A stretch of 64,000 bases of DNA from Hirsutella rhossiliensis (Eukaryota > Ascomycota > Sordariomycetes > Hypocreales > Ophiocordycipitaceae), in NCBI RefSeq assembly GCF_020360975.1, contig NW_025408679.1:62001-126000 (forward strand), given 5' to 3'. Of the stretch, positions 25,119-36,850 are shown one piece after another (position 1 is the first letter of the stretch; the number at the start of each line of letters is the position of its first letter). Both the position numbers and the translations under genes were made by a program. Under the pieces are notes generated by a model. That model made no database searches and was not told the origin of the DNA. It saw nothing but the letters and a program-made list of their open reading frames with translations.

Positions 25119-25820
25119 TCTCGCGAAGAGAGGTGCGAGAAGTATATAAAAATGCACGAAGGTGAAATTAAAAGTAAGGGGTCGGATAGGCAGGGCAGAG
25201 AGATATAATTCTTATAGGAGCAGCAATTACGGTAGGGGAGTAATTGTTATATTGCCTTAATTATCCTTCTTTCCTCTATCTAACGCCCCTCTTTATACCT
25301 AACTAGCATCTTAATTAATAAAGAAGATCCTGCTTAAAGAAGCTACTAATATCCTTTCGACTACCGAGCTTTTTGCTGGGTTTTCCCCTCTTTTCTAGCC
25401 GTTGCCGGCACATCCGTCTTATTAATTCTTATAGGAGCAGCAATTACGGTAGGGGAGTAATTGTTATATTGCCTTAATTATCCTTCTTTCCTCTATCTAA
25501 CGCCCCTCTTTATACCTAACTAGCATCTTAATTAATAAAGAAGATCCTGCTTAAAGAAGCTACTAATATCCTTTCGACTACCGAGCTTTTTGCTGGTTTT
25601 TCCCCTCTTTTCTAGCCGTTGCCGGCACATCCGTCTTATCTTTCGCTACCTCTATAAGAAGCTATCGCTACTTCTATTTCCCCTTATGCCCCTACCCTCC
25701 TTTCTATACCTCTTTTTAGCTCCTTCTTCCTTCTTCTATACCGGGTGTTTTTAGCTTCCTTAGTCCCTCGTACTAAGGGATATCTCCGAGAACTACGAAA
25801 TCAGGCCACGCTTCGCGATA
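25119..25820 (-). repeat. 5' LTR of E1 with a different, 217-bp tandem duplication
   Basis: The LTR starts tctcgcgaag and ends cttcgcgata. A unit beginning aattcttataggagcag occurs at 25207 and again at 25424, a 217-bp tandem duplication at a different place from the one in the 3' LTR. Total length is 702 bp. Confidence 0.85.
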
Positions 25821-25924
25821 ACTATAGCTGCCTTAGCCGCCGTATATAAATATACCCTTATCGCGTCGTGCGTAAGTATATCGTTCCTTATTTCTTTATC
25901 TTTTTAGGATATATTACTAATAGT

Positions 25925-26603
25925 ATATCTAGTCGTATACTAAAAAAGTCGTTCCCGAAAAGCCTCCGAGCGCGCTACTCTTACCGAATATATTAACTTA
26001 AGCGGAGATCCTACTAATATACTATATACTCGATACTTTAAAGTAAAGAAGAAAATTATCGGATAGCTAAAAATTCTTCGCGCTATAATAATTATATTAC
26101 TAGTAGTCGTCCTTATTATAATCGTATTTTAGTAGCCTCTTTTTATAGCTATCTTTTAATTCTTTCTATATATAGTAGCTAATATATTTCTTTTAGTAAC
26201 TAAATTATTAGCGAGGTAGTATAGGCTATATTCTAAAGAAGAGGAAGCTAGGGAAGCCTTATTAAAGCTTTAGGCATAGCTTACTAACCTTTAGTCGTAA
26301 ATATCTATTACTATTAATCGTTTAGCTTATATCTAAAAGATTCGGAATTATATAAAGGAAAAGAGTTCTAAGTTATTTCGTCGTAGTATCTAAGAAGTAG
26401 ATACTAAGGATAGCGTTTTACCTACGCTTAATACGTATAAGTATTAGGTAGTAAATAACTTATAATCGTTAGGCGTTCTTAACGAGGCGAATTAGTCCTT
26501 ATTTAATATTAGCGAGGAGTTTATAGATCTTAGTCCTTTAATCCCTTTTAAAACTTCTAGTAAAATTATCGAAGTAGAAAGCTATAGTAAGTTAAGTACT
26601 TAA
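25925..26603 (+). pseudogene. antisense Zn(II)2Cys6-like gene of G2 (frameshifted)
   Basis: Homologous to 12844-13522 of G1. The presumed start reads ATA. An extra base in the A-run at about 25933-25945 and a missing base in the first Cys half-motif (about 26040-26060) put it out of frame, in addition to TAA/TAG codons. The intron-like segment with CTAAT-type branch and TTTTAG acceptor and the acidic helical segment (about 26240-26300) are still visible. The TAA at 26601-26603 corresponds to the shared stop. It is the most damaged of the four copies. Confidence 0.6.
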
Positions 26604-27052
26604 GTAGTTCTTAAGTATTTTCCTCTAGTCTATATCCCTTCTACTTAATAAGGTACTTTTATTACTAACCTTATTTTCTTATATTTAGTATTTATTCTAC
26701 TTTATATTCTTAATCGTTATTAACTTGAATTTTTTCCTATAGTTTAGCGTTTTATAGCGCTAGTTTTAATAATAAGATATAAAATATTAGGTATATCTAT
26801 ATTATTATTAGTAGCGAAAGTTTATAGTTAACTTTTAAAATAGTTTTCTTAACCTTAAACGGTCTAAGTTTCTTAAAATCTAATTTATTACTTAGTTATT
26901 TTATTTTAATATTTCGTTATATAAGGTAGACTATATCTCCCTCTTAAAAGATTAGTCCCTATAATCTTTTCCGATTATAGTAAGTAGATATTCGTTCCCT
27001 AATAAATTAAAGTTCTTATTATATTTCTTTATATAATTTTCGTAGCTAATCT

Positions 27053-27538
27053 TCTCGCGAAGAGAGATATAAGAAGTATATAAAAAATATACGAAGGTAA
27101 AATTAAAAGTAAGGGGTCGGATAGGTAGGGTAAAGAGATATAATTCTTACGGGAGCAGCAATAAAGGTAGGGGAGTAATTATTATATTGCCTTAATTCTC
27201 CTTCTTTCCTCTATCTAACGCCCCTCTTTATACCTATCTAGCATCTTAATTAATAAAGAAGATCCTACTTAAAGAAGCTACTAATATCCTTTTAACTACC
27301 GAGCTTTTTACCGGTTTTTCCCCTCTTTTCTAGCCGTTGCTAGCATATCCGTCTTATCTTTCGCTACCTCTATAAGAAGCTATCGCTACTTCTACTTCCC
27401 CTTATACCCCTACCCTCCTTTTTATACCTCTTTTTAGCTCCTTCTTCCTTCTTCTATACCGGGTGTTGTTAGCTTCCTTAGTCCCTTATGCTAAGGGATA
27501 TCTCCGAGAACTACGAAATTAGGCTACGCTTCGCGATA
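27053..27538 (-). repeat. 3' LTR of E2
   Basis: 486 bp, starting tctcgcgaag and ending cttcgcgata. It has no tandem duplication of the kinds seen in E1. The 5' LTR survives only as its distal part, 30544-30769. Confidence 0.85.
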
Positions 27539-27799
27539 TACCCCCTTAGCTATAGCCTGCCCCTTAAGGGCATAGCTAATACGGCTTCGGGCTAGTAAGC
27601 GTATAGAGGAGGTTCTTAGCTCTATACTTCTCCCTTTACTCGAGGAAAGTAAGGGCCCTTTCGGGTCCCTAGGCTCTTTTAGACCTACTTAAGGAAAAGG
27701 GGCCTAAAGAGGGGAAAGTCCTATAAGAAAGGGGGCCTTCTTAGAAGGGAAAAACCTAATTAAATAAGGGGCCCTCTAAAGGGAAAAACCTCTTCCTTT

Positions 27800-30543
27800 T
27801 CTTCGGCTATAGACGTTACCTTCTCGTACGTGCTATTAGCTCCTCTCGTAGACTCTTAAGGCGGGCTTCTAAGGATAGCTTCTCTCGAACGTCTTCTAGC
27901 CTAATTTGCTATAAAAAGATAGCTAGCTTCTACTTCGGTAGGGGCTTCGTAAGACCGTTAGCTTTTATTAATACCGTTAGAACCTAATAGACGGAAATAA
28001 GTCCCCTTTAGACCTCTTAGCGTAACTAATACTAGTAGATATTAATATACTATAGCTAGGTCGATAACTTACTATTTTCCGTAAGAATTCGTATAGTCTA
28101 CGTATTATCGCATTCTATAGCTAATAGGGTTGGAATTTATAGTCGTAACGATATTAGTAGCCGGCTAAGGAAAATCGCTTCTTTTAACGCTTCTAAAAGA
28201 GCTAGTAGCTCTGCCTCCGTACTTAAAGTTATAACGGTAGCCTACTTCGAAGCTCTCTAAGCAATAGTTCCTCTAAAAAGGGATATAATATACCCCTATA
28301 AGCTCTTTCTATCTAAGGAATTATCTATAAAGGACGAATCGCTCGAATAGAGGAAGATTTCGGTAGCTTATTTCTTCCTTCTAGCCCTCTTAGGCGTAGA
28401 CTATATAATCTCGTTAAATAGAGATAAAGGATAGCTCTGTCTGCTACTTCTTAATACCTAGGGCTAGGATTCTAGTTATGCCTAGCTAACCGGGAGACCG
28501 TAAAAGAGATATCTGGTCTAGTAGAAATAGCTAAAAAAAGCAAGGAGCCTACCTTCTATTAATATTAGTGTTTCTCTTGCTCCCTAGCTTAAAAGGACGG
28601 ATTAGGTAAAAGCTCTTCGTCTAATATAGGCGTAGAGGGAAGCTTCTTATCGAGGGAATTAGGGAGGAATTTATAAGCGACCTTATCGATATAGGCGTCT
28701 TAGGTAAGCTAGATAGTCCTTTAAGACCTATTCCTAAGGATTCGTATCCCTAGGAACTACTTTAGCTCCCCTAGCTTAGTTATCTTATACCTTTATTATA
28801 GGCCTCGTATAGCCTCCCTTATAGCAGCTTCTTCCTCTTTTAGGTACGCCTAGATAATATCGTCGACGTAGAAGAAGACCGTGATTTTACCCTTCTATAT
28901 TATATACGGTTCCTAAGGGACTTTCGTAAAGCCTAGGGCTTCGAAGGAACCTATTAAATACTATTGCTAAAGAAGGGGTAATCTTCGTAGTCTATATAGA
29001 GCTTTCCTAAGCTATAGAACCTTTCCTAGTTATTAGAAACTAAGAGGAAGTCGTATATAGATAACTTCTTCTTCCTCGAGTAGGCAGTTAATAAAGGCAT
29101 TAACTGTATCTATCTAATCGAGCTCGAGGTCGAATTCTACTGCTATAGCTATAAGGGTCCGAAAAGACATCCTAGCTAGGGTGGTTGCCCTAGTAGGTAA
29201 ATCCCCTTTTTCCTATTAATTCCTATAGATAACTAGCCGGGCTTTATACTTTTAAAGGAAGCTGTGTTTATTAGTCTTATAGATAAAGACCTATTTATCG
29301 CTAAGGACCTATTTTCCTCTTACTTTTTCCTTAAGGACCTCTTTAAAAGACCCTATCTCTTCGTATAAGGCTAGGTGGTCTTTCTAGGCCTAGAAAAACT
29401 AGTCTTTAAAGGGGTGTTTTTCTAGCTGCTTCTAGTTTACTAGTAGGTCCGGGAGGTCTCTTTTATATACCTTCCTTGCTAATAGTAGCTTAAAAGGCCG
29501 GCCTGCTATAAACGCTCTATAGGAACCGTCTTCTATTAGCGTTAGGTAGAAGTCGGAAAAACGATCGAAATAGGGGAGAAGTTAGTCTTCTTTAGTATCC
29601 GTATCGGGCCCTATACCTTCCTTTGCTTTTTAAAGCAAGGATAAAAAGGCATCCGGGTAATCCTTTAAGAGGTGCCTTTCCTACCCCCTTAGGGGCCGTG
29701 ACGGGAAGACTAACTAAAAAAGCTACTTCTAGATCTTCTTCTTATTCCGTAAGAGGAGGCGTAGGGAGGTAGGCGTATTCTAGCTCTACCGCTTTCCTAT
29801 AGTCTTCTTCTTCGTTTAGATTATCTAATCTAGTAGCTTCCTCTTCTTCTTCTTCGAAGTCAGCGTTATCCTTAACTACTTTAACGTCGGTTTCTTCTTC
29901 CGTTTCCTTATCTAAGACCTCTTCTTAAGACTGTTAGGAAGGGGGGATTTAAATCTTCTAAATTAGCTAACGTTAAGAGAGTAAGAGGGGCTATTAATCC
30001 CTCTTTCCGTCGAAGAAGCTAGATTCGTCGAAAATTATATCCCTAGTCGAAATAACCTTCTATAGAAGAGGAATCTAGATCCGGCAGATATTCGTAGAAT
30101 TATAACTAACAAGGTAACTAATAAAGGCTCTAGGATTAAGCTTTCTTTTCTTCTTCCTTTTTAGCTATGCATCGGCAGTTATTACGTATGCCTTATAGCC
30201 GTAGGTACGAAGGTAGGCTAGCGAGGCCCTCTTCTTTGTAAAGAGCTCGAGGGGGGATTTCTAGTCTATTCCTTAGTTTAGTCCCCTAGGGTCCTTAAGG
30301 TCCCTCGGGGTCCGGTTCCGAAGGTAATAAGCGGTCTTAATAACTTCCTTCTAAAGGTTATATAGAAGCCTTATAGTAAGTCTTATTATATAGGCCCTTT
30401 CTATTATAGCACCCCCTAATCTTTCTGCCCCTCCGTTCTAGGCCTAGGTATTTAGTGCTTATAGGAGGGGTAAAATGCCCCTTTTTCGAAGCTAATTTAA
30501 GATATCCTTCGTAAATAGCTCTCTATTAGACCGTATCTTCTTT
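27800..30543 (-). pseudogene. partial copia pol of E2 (RNase H, RT, part of integrase)
   Basis: The minus-strand domains match E1 and E3. RT keeps the full Y-V-D-D motif (codons around 28857-28875), the only RT in the window that does; the others read Y-x-D-N. The RNase H G-L-T-K-P-L-like end is near 27940-27970. The reading frame ends at the deletion junction at 30543/30544, where ttt is shared by both parental sequences. Confidence 0.82.
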
Positions 30544-30769
30544 GGTTTTTCCCCTCTTTTCTAGCCGTTGCCGGCATATCCGTCTTATCTTTCGCTACCT
30601 CTATAGGAAGCTATCGCTACTTCTACTTCCCCTTATACCCCTACCCTCCTTTCTATACCTCTTTTTAGCTCCTTCTTCCTTCTTCTATACCGGGTGTTTT
30701 TAGCTTCCTTAGTCCCTCGTGCTAAGGGATATCTCCGAGAACTACGAAATTAGGCTACGCTTCGCGATA
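30544..30769 (-). repeat. truncated 5' LTR of E2
   Basis: This starts with ggtttttcccctc in the middle of the copia LTR and runs to the cttcgcgata terminus. The target duplication aatct follows immediately. Confidence 0.85.
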
Positions 30770-33645
30770 AATCTACTTATAGTATCGCTTATTCCGCTTA
30801 TAGTCCTTATCGAGTAACCTTAAATACTTCTAAGTTATATTTATAATTAGCGTATACTAGTAAGAGCTTAGTTATTTCTATAACTAAGCTATTATAAGCT
30901 AGTTACGCTATTAATAGCTATTTAACTTAATCGTTTTATTTATAGCTAATATAGTATCGTAAATATTATTTAAGCGTTTAGTTAAGTCGTTCTATTTATC
31001 TATCTATTTATAGGTAATAAGCTATACTAAGCTTATATTTCGTCCTTAATTATACTATAAGAGCTTATTAAAACTTAGCTATAAATATACTTCCTTTATT
31101 AAAGATAATCTTATTTAGTAGTCTATAATTACTAATAATTATTTATAGGAATATATATACTAGCTCATTTATATTACTTACTTCTTTATATAGTAAAAAG
31201 TATCTATACTTCGTTAATCTATGAGTAATAATAAATATACTATTATACTTAATATTAGTTATAGGTTCTTTTAATAGTAGTAGCTTTATAATATAGTTAA
31301 AAGCTATTAAATCCTATAGTTTCTTTAGTATTAGTAGCGGTTATAATTCTCTATATAGTTTATATTATTTAGCTTTACTTTATATATAAAGTTTATATTC
31401 TTTAATAACTTATTATACTACTTCTTTAAGCTATAGGAAGTTATATTATTATTTAATCCGTTTTATTATTCTTTAGATTCCTTAGTATCTATATATTAGA
31501 TATTTATATATATCTTATATAACTTTATCTCGTAATTCTAGTAGTATCTAGATTTTATTTTTATATATTAGAACTTCTAAATATCCTATATCGTATCCGT
31601 TTAGTACTTTATATTCTTTTATCTATTTTAAGATCTTCTAGTAAGTTAAGTCGTTAGGTTATACTTTAAATATTATATTTAGCTATCGTTTCTAGTAGTT
31701 CCCGTTTTTATTAAATTCTAGGAGCTATCCTTTCGCTATAGGTGCCCTTATATTATAGTCGCTTTATCGACTAAGGGTATTAGCTCGACCGTTTTCTATT
31801 CCTTTTCTATAGATTATTTTATAGTTAAATTCTAATAAGTATTTAGCGTATTAGATCTATCGTCTATTTAACTATTATATTATTATAAAATATAAGATAT
31901 TCTTATAGTCTATATAGACCTAAACTTTATCTTTACTTTTAAGAAAGTAATATCGAAATTCCTTAAAAGCTTAAATAATTATAAGGAATTCTTTATTATA
32001 AGTAAGGTAATTAAGTTCTATACTATATAGCTTCTTTAAGTAGAATATAATTAGTTATAGTCTTCCTTTATTATCTTTTTATCTAATTTATACTCTTAAA
32101 GTAAAGTCTAATATATTAGTTTTAAGTTCGATTTATTATTTTAAAGTAAAGGTAGTTAAGACTAGTTCTTATATAATTATAGTTTTAATATATTCGAAAG
32201 CTTTATTAGCTTTATCGTCCTATATAAATTCTTTTTCCTTTTTCGTTAAGTTATATAGTAGTACTATAACCTTTCCGAAATCTTTAATAAATCGTTAGTA
32301 GTAATTTATAAATCCTAGGAAACTTTATATATCCTTAACGTTCTTTAGCGTTAGCTATTCTTTAACTAAGTTAATTTTATCTTATTATATTTATATCTCT
32401 CTTAGTAAGATTATATATCTAAGGAAGTTTACTTCTTATATATAGAACTTACTTTTCTTTAGTTTAACTAGTAACTTTATATTTTAAAGTACGCGGAGTA
32501 CCTTATAGACGTATTCCTTATATTCTTTTAGGGTATCTAAGAAGATTAGGATATTATCTAAGTATACTACTATAAAGATATCTAAGTATTTATATAAGAT
32601 ATTATTAATTATCTATTAAAAGGTAGCTAGTATATTTATAAGTCTAAATAGTATTACTAGATATTTAAATAGTCTAAATTTCGTTTTAAAGGCTATTATC
32701 TATTTATATCCCTTTTTTATATATATTAAGTTATAGGCGCCTTTAAGGTTAAGGGCTATAAACTATTTTTTACTATATAGTTAATCTTATAGTTTTAATA
32801 TAAGCGGTAATAGTATTCGGTCCTTTATTATAATATTATTTAAGCGTTTATAGTCGATAACTAGTTATAGCTTACTATTTCTCTTTAGAATAAATATAAC
32901 TAGGTAGCTTACTTTAGATATTAACGTTTATATATATCCTTTTTATAGATTCTCGTTAAGGTAGTTATATAGCGTTTATAGTTACTTTTCGTTTAAGGTA
33001 TAGTTCTTATAGAATATTAGCGTTATTTTATCCTTAAGATAAATTTTATAGTCCTATTAGCTATATTTAGGTAACCCTATCTTAAGTTCTTCTTTAAAGA
33101 GTTTATTATATTTTCGGTATTCTTATAAGATATTCTTTATTCTATCTTATAGGCTTTATTCTTTCCTTTAAGAGCTAGTTTCTCTTAACTTAGGCTCTTT
33201 ATTAATTTATTTAAGGTCTTTCCTTAGAGTAGTAATAACTCTTTAGATCTTTATATTATATCCTTTATTTTATTTATATTAGATACTAGGTTATATAGCT
33301 ATATCGGTTAGTATATAGGTCTTATTAGTCGATTTTATTATATTTGCCGGTTTAGTTACTATTTTTATTTATATCGCTAAAGCCTATAATAATTTACTTA
33401 AATAGTTATCCCTTTTATCTTATTTAATAGCTAAATTATTATAAAATTTTACTTTCTCTTAAACTTACTAGTCTTAGAAACTTATATCTTTATTTTAATA
33501 TAGCTAGCTAGTTTTATAGTTAATTAGTAGGTTGCTCTCTTATAGCTATAAAAGTCCTAATATATAGTTATATTCTTTAATATCTATAATATCGAAGTTA
33601 ACTTATTCGTCGTAGCCCTAGATATTAATATCGAGGTAATTAATC

Positions 33646-34115
33646 TATTATAACTATAGTTAGTAGGTCGTAGGAGAGCCGGCTATATTTATATAATAAG
33701 GCGGCTTAGAATAATAGTCGGGACGAGAAGTTACTTAGGCTTAGCTTACCTAAAGCGTACGTAAGATAAGTAAGCCTTATATAGATAGATTACTACTTAA
33801 GAGTATAGCTTACGAGTAAGCTATAGTAAGCTATAAAGGGGATTACGGCTAAGACTATAATCTAAGGATAGTCTCTATAAGTATATATAGCTACCTACTT
33901 TTACTCCTTTAGATAGATAGCTCTCTAGCTTTTAATATAGATCTTTATTATAATTCTATCTTTAATTCTAATTACTTAATTATAGTCTACGGTCTATAAC
34001 CTCCGACTTATTACTAGCGTAATATACTTATTATTACTTAGACCACGCCCTATTATATCTACTAATATAAACCCCTTAATAGGTTTATCCTTTAAAAATA
34101 ATACTAGTCGTTATA
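33646..34115 (+). repeat. 5' LTR of G3 (470 bp)
   Basis: The LTR runs tattataac...gtcgttata. Its U3 half (with agagccggct and ataaggcggct) is unlike those of G1/G2 and G4. From about 33845 it matches G1/G2, and from about 33903 (tactcctttagatagatagc) it also matches G4. Confidence 0.88.
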
Positions 34116-34179
34116 CGTTAAAAGCTCTTATTTAATATAATACCGCGTTACTCTAAGTAATATCGTAACTATTAATATA

Positions 34180-36850
34180 CCTATATAGTAAGCTAGATTA
34201 ACTAACTTTAGAGCTACTATATCGCCTTAGGATATAATACGCGAGATTATTACCCTTCGATATAAGGTATAGTTACTTAAGAACGGAGGAGGTAACGGAT
34301 AAGTTAGGGACCTTAGAAAAGTAGTTAAACTAAAATAGCTAGGACTATTCGATAGTACTTATAGCACGCTTCGAGACTTTCTTACCTAACTTAAGGCCTA
34401 CTACTAGTTTTACCCTACTAAACTCTTAGACCTAGTCGAAAAGGTACTCTATATAAGAAATTATTTATTTAAAACGGTACTCGCTTAGTTTAGACCTATT
34501 ATAAGGGACTTTCTTAATAACTAACTAGTATAATAAGATAACGAGATAGACGAAGTCTTTACTAGTTTCTAAGGATTTAAAGAAGCTATTATTATAAGAG
34601 TCTAGGCGTTGCTTAGATAGTTAATAAGTATAGTTAATTAATAAGCTAGGCAGCTTAGTTAATTCGTTACCTTTTATCGCGTACGTATAATACGCCGTAT
34701 ATAGTAAAGGGGGGTAGTAGCGCGACTATAGCCTTTACCCTCTTAGGTCTACTCTATAATAATTATAAAGGTATTTAAAATAACTAATAAGGAATAAGAA
34801 GCTAAATAAAAACTTTAAGAACTTTAATAAAGGATCTAAGTATTAGATTATACTATAAAGTTCCGTTAAGTTACTTTAAAGCTTAATTAGGATAATAAAC
34901 CTCTTATATTACGATTCTATAATAGGCTTAAAGAAGAAGTTAAGGATAAGCTCTATAAGGAAAATTAACTTAATAACCTCTTAGACTATATTACTATAGT
35001 AGTACGAATTAACGATAGATAGTATACGCGATACTAAGAAAAGAAATAAGGAAAAGGAAACTAGAACCCTTCTTATAAGAATAACTTTAACTAACGCGCT
35101 AACTATAAAAAGAAGCGCGAAACTCTTATTACCTATACTTATATAACTAACCTAGGTAAGATAGACCTAAACGTAATATAAAAAAGTAAAGGAAAGTGTT
35201 TTAACTATAAGAAACTTAGATATTACTTTAAGGAATATAGATAACCTTATAAGGAGAAGAAAACCTACTAGATACTAGCCCTAAAAGGTAAGAAATACCT
35301 AAACGCTACTAATAGATAGGAACTAAAGTATAAACTCCTTAGTTAGACTATATACTATAACGATAAATATATAGTATACCTAAGCGATAAGAATAGTATT
35401 AGATAGTTCTTAAAGCTATTAAAGAAGACCCTTATAATAATATAACGAAGGGGTCTTAAAATATAGAAATAAGTTAAATTTATAGAACTAAAATACCCCT
35501 ATTTTAAAAGAGTCTCTTAGGACTAAATTAAGAAGAACGGTAAACGATTCTAGGAAGATATATAAAATAAAAATTAATAATAATAATAGGTAGTCTATAA
35601 ATAATATAATAAAGAAGATATAAATATAGCCCTTATACTTATAAAACTTAGGTAATAACCTAAGGAGGAATAATAAAGTATTAACGATATAAGCTTTAAA
35701 GAATAAGAAATACCTAGAGAAATAGAAGATAAGAACGAACTTATACTATTACCCTTACTACTAAGGGAAAATACTATAATTAAAGAATACGCTTTATACT
35801 TTAAAGAATTTAAAGAAATACTTAAAATTAAAACCTAATAAATACCTTAAATTCTTACGGAAAACTAATAAGCTATATTAATTCGATATTAACTAGCACT
35901 ATATAAAGGAGACTATACTATAGCTATCGCTATAGTCTATACCTTTATAGCTTTATAACGAGAATAGTAACTATAAGGAGAATTTAAAGATAATCTATAA
36001 ATACTACTTACTTATAAGTACTATAAGTATATTTTATAGATATTATATATCTACCTAAACTATATAATATACTTCTAGATAAAGGCACGATATAACGCCT
36101 TCCTAGTTAGGTTTAAAGGATAAGTACTTTCGAAACCCTACCTAAGTATAAAACTAAACTACTAGAAAATTAATTAACGCTACTTAAACGACTAAGTTAT
36201 ATTATTAAAACCTAATTATAGTATACTACTTAAATACCGCGATAATTATAGTTTATTAATAAGATATCTTTTAGAGATATATAAAATCTATAAATACGCT
36301 AAAATAAAGGAATAGTATAACGCTACTTACTTTAAGGTATTTAAACTATTAATCTTTTAAAGACTTATATAATAAATTAAATATAATAAAGAAGATTATA
36401 ATAAATATATATACTTAAACTATAGAGTTTATAAATATAAAAAGGTATAAGTATAGTATAAACGATATAACGGTATACTAAAAGATTATTAGTAATACGT
36501 ATAAAGGCTATAAGCCGTATTTAACTAAGGAAAAATTAATATAGAAATACTACGCGAAAAATAAAAAGATATAAAATAAAACTTAACCTTTAGTATAAAA
36601 ACGAATAAAATTATAAAGCATAGTATATAATTAACTATAAAGTAGTATAATATAAACGATATAGCGTTAAGAAATAAGAAGTCTTTAATTAGCTATAAGA
36701 AATTAGTCTCTTAAGCCCTAATATAATACTATATAACGAAAATATAAAGAAATAATATTAATAATAAATCGAAGAAGAATACCTAAATAAAATAAATAAA
36801 GACTAAGTAAAAAATAAGGTATACTATCTATAAAAGGGCTATAGACTAGT
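34180..36850 (+). pseudogene. gag of G3
   Basis: Collinear with the G4 gag, but nearly every CAA, CAG, TGG and CGA has been lost. The zinc knuckle is at 35197-35238 with first Cys and Phe retained and later Cys/His as Tyr. The long charged region that follows matches 57500-58880 of G4. At about 36801-36810 the slippery heptamer of G4 reads a-aaa-aat instead of A AAA AAC, the change expected from CpG to TpA. No start codon survives. Confidence 0.82.

Larger units (their letters stand above)
19137..25820 (-). mobile_element. Ty1/copia element E1, probably a recombinant of two copies
   Basis: Both LTRs are present (19137-19883 and 25119-25820), with RNase H, RT, integrase, protease and gag between them on the minus strand. 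Three observations suggest recombination. The five bases outside the two ends (tttat and actat) do not match. The left flank is G gag and the right flank is the 3' end of another G. The two LTRs carry different internal tandem duplications. An element that inserted once should have identical LTRs and a single target site. Confidence 0.9.
27053..30769 (-). mobile_element. copia E2, internally deleted, nested in G2
   Basis: The element is flanked by an exact 5-bp duplication aatct (27048-27052 and 30770-30774) and interrupts the G2 sequence gctaatctactt. It has a full 3' LTR (27053-27538), RNase H, RT and the start of integrase. At about 30543 it jumps directly into the second half of the 5' LTR. 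The deletion removes the rest of integrase, protease, gag and the first half of the 5' LTR, about 2.6 kb judged against E3. Confidence 0.9.
26570..33645 (-). pseudogene. pol of G2 (chromodomain to RT), interrupted by E2
   Basis: Minus-strand gypsy pol collinear with G1. The chromodomain is near 26590-26725, the integrase is split by E2 at 27053-30769, RNase H and RT follow at about 31730-33200, with Y-L-D-N at about 32550-32570. The protease lies beyond G3 at about 49331-49390. Many CpG sites that survive in G4 are TpA here, so it is older or more heavily mutated. Confidence 0.82.
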
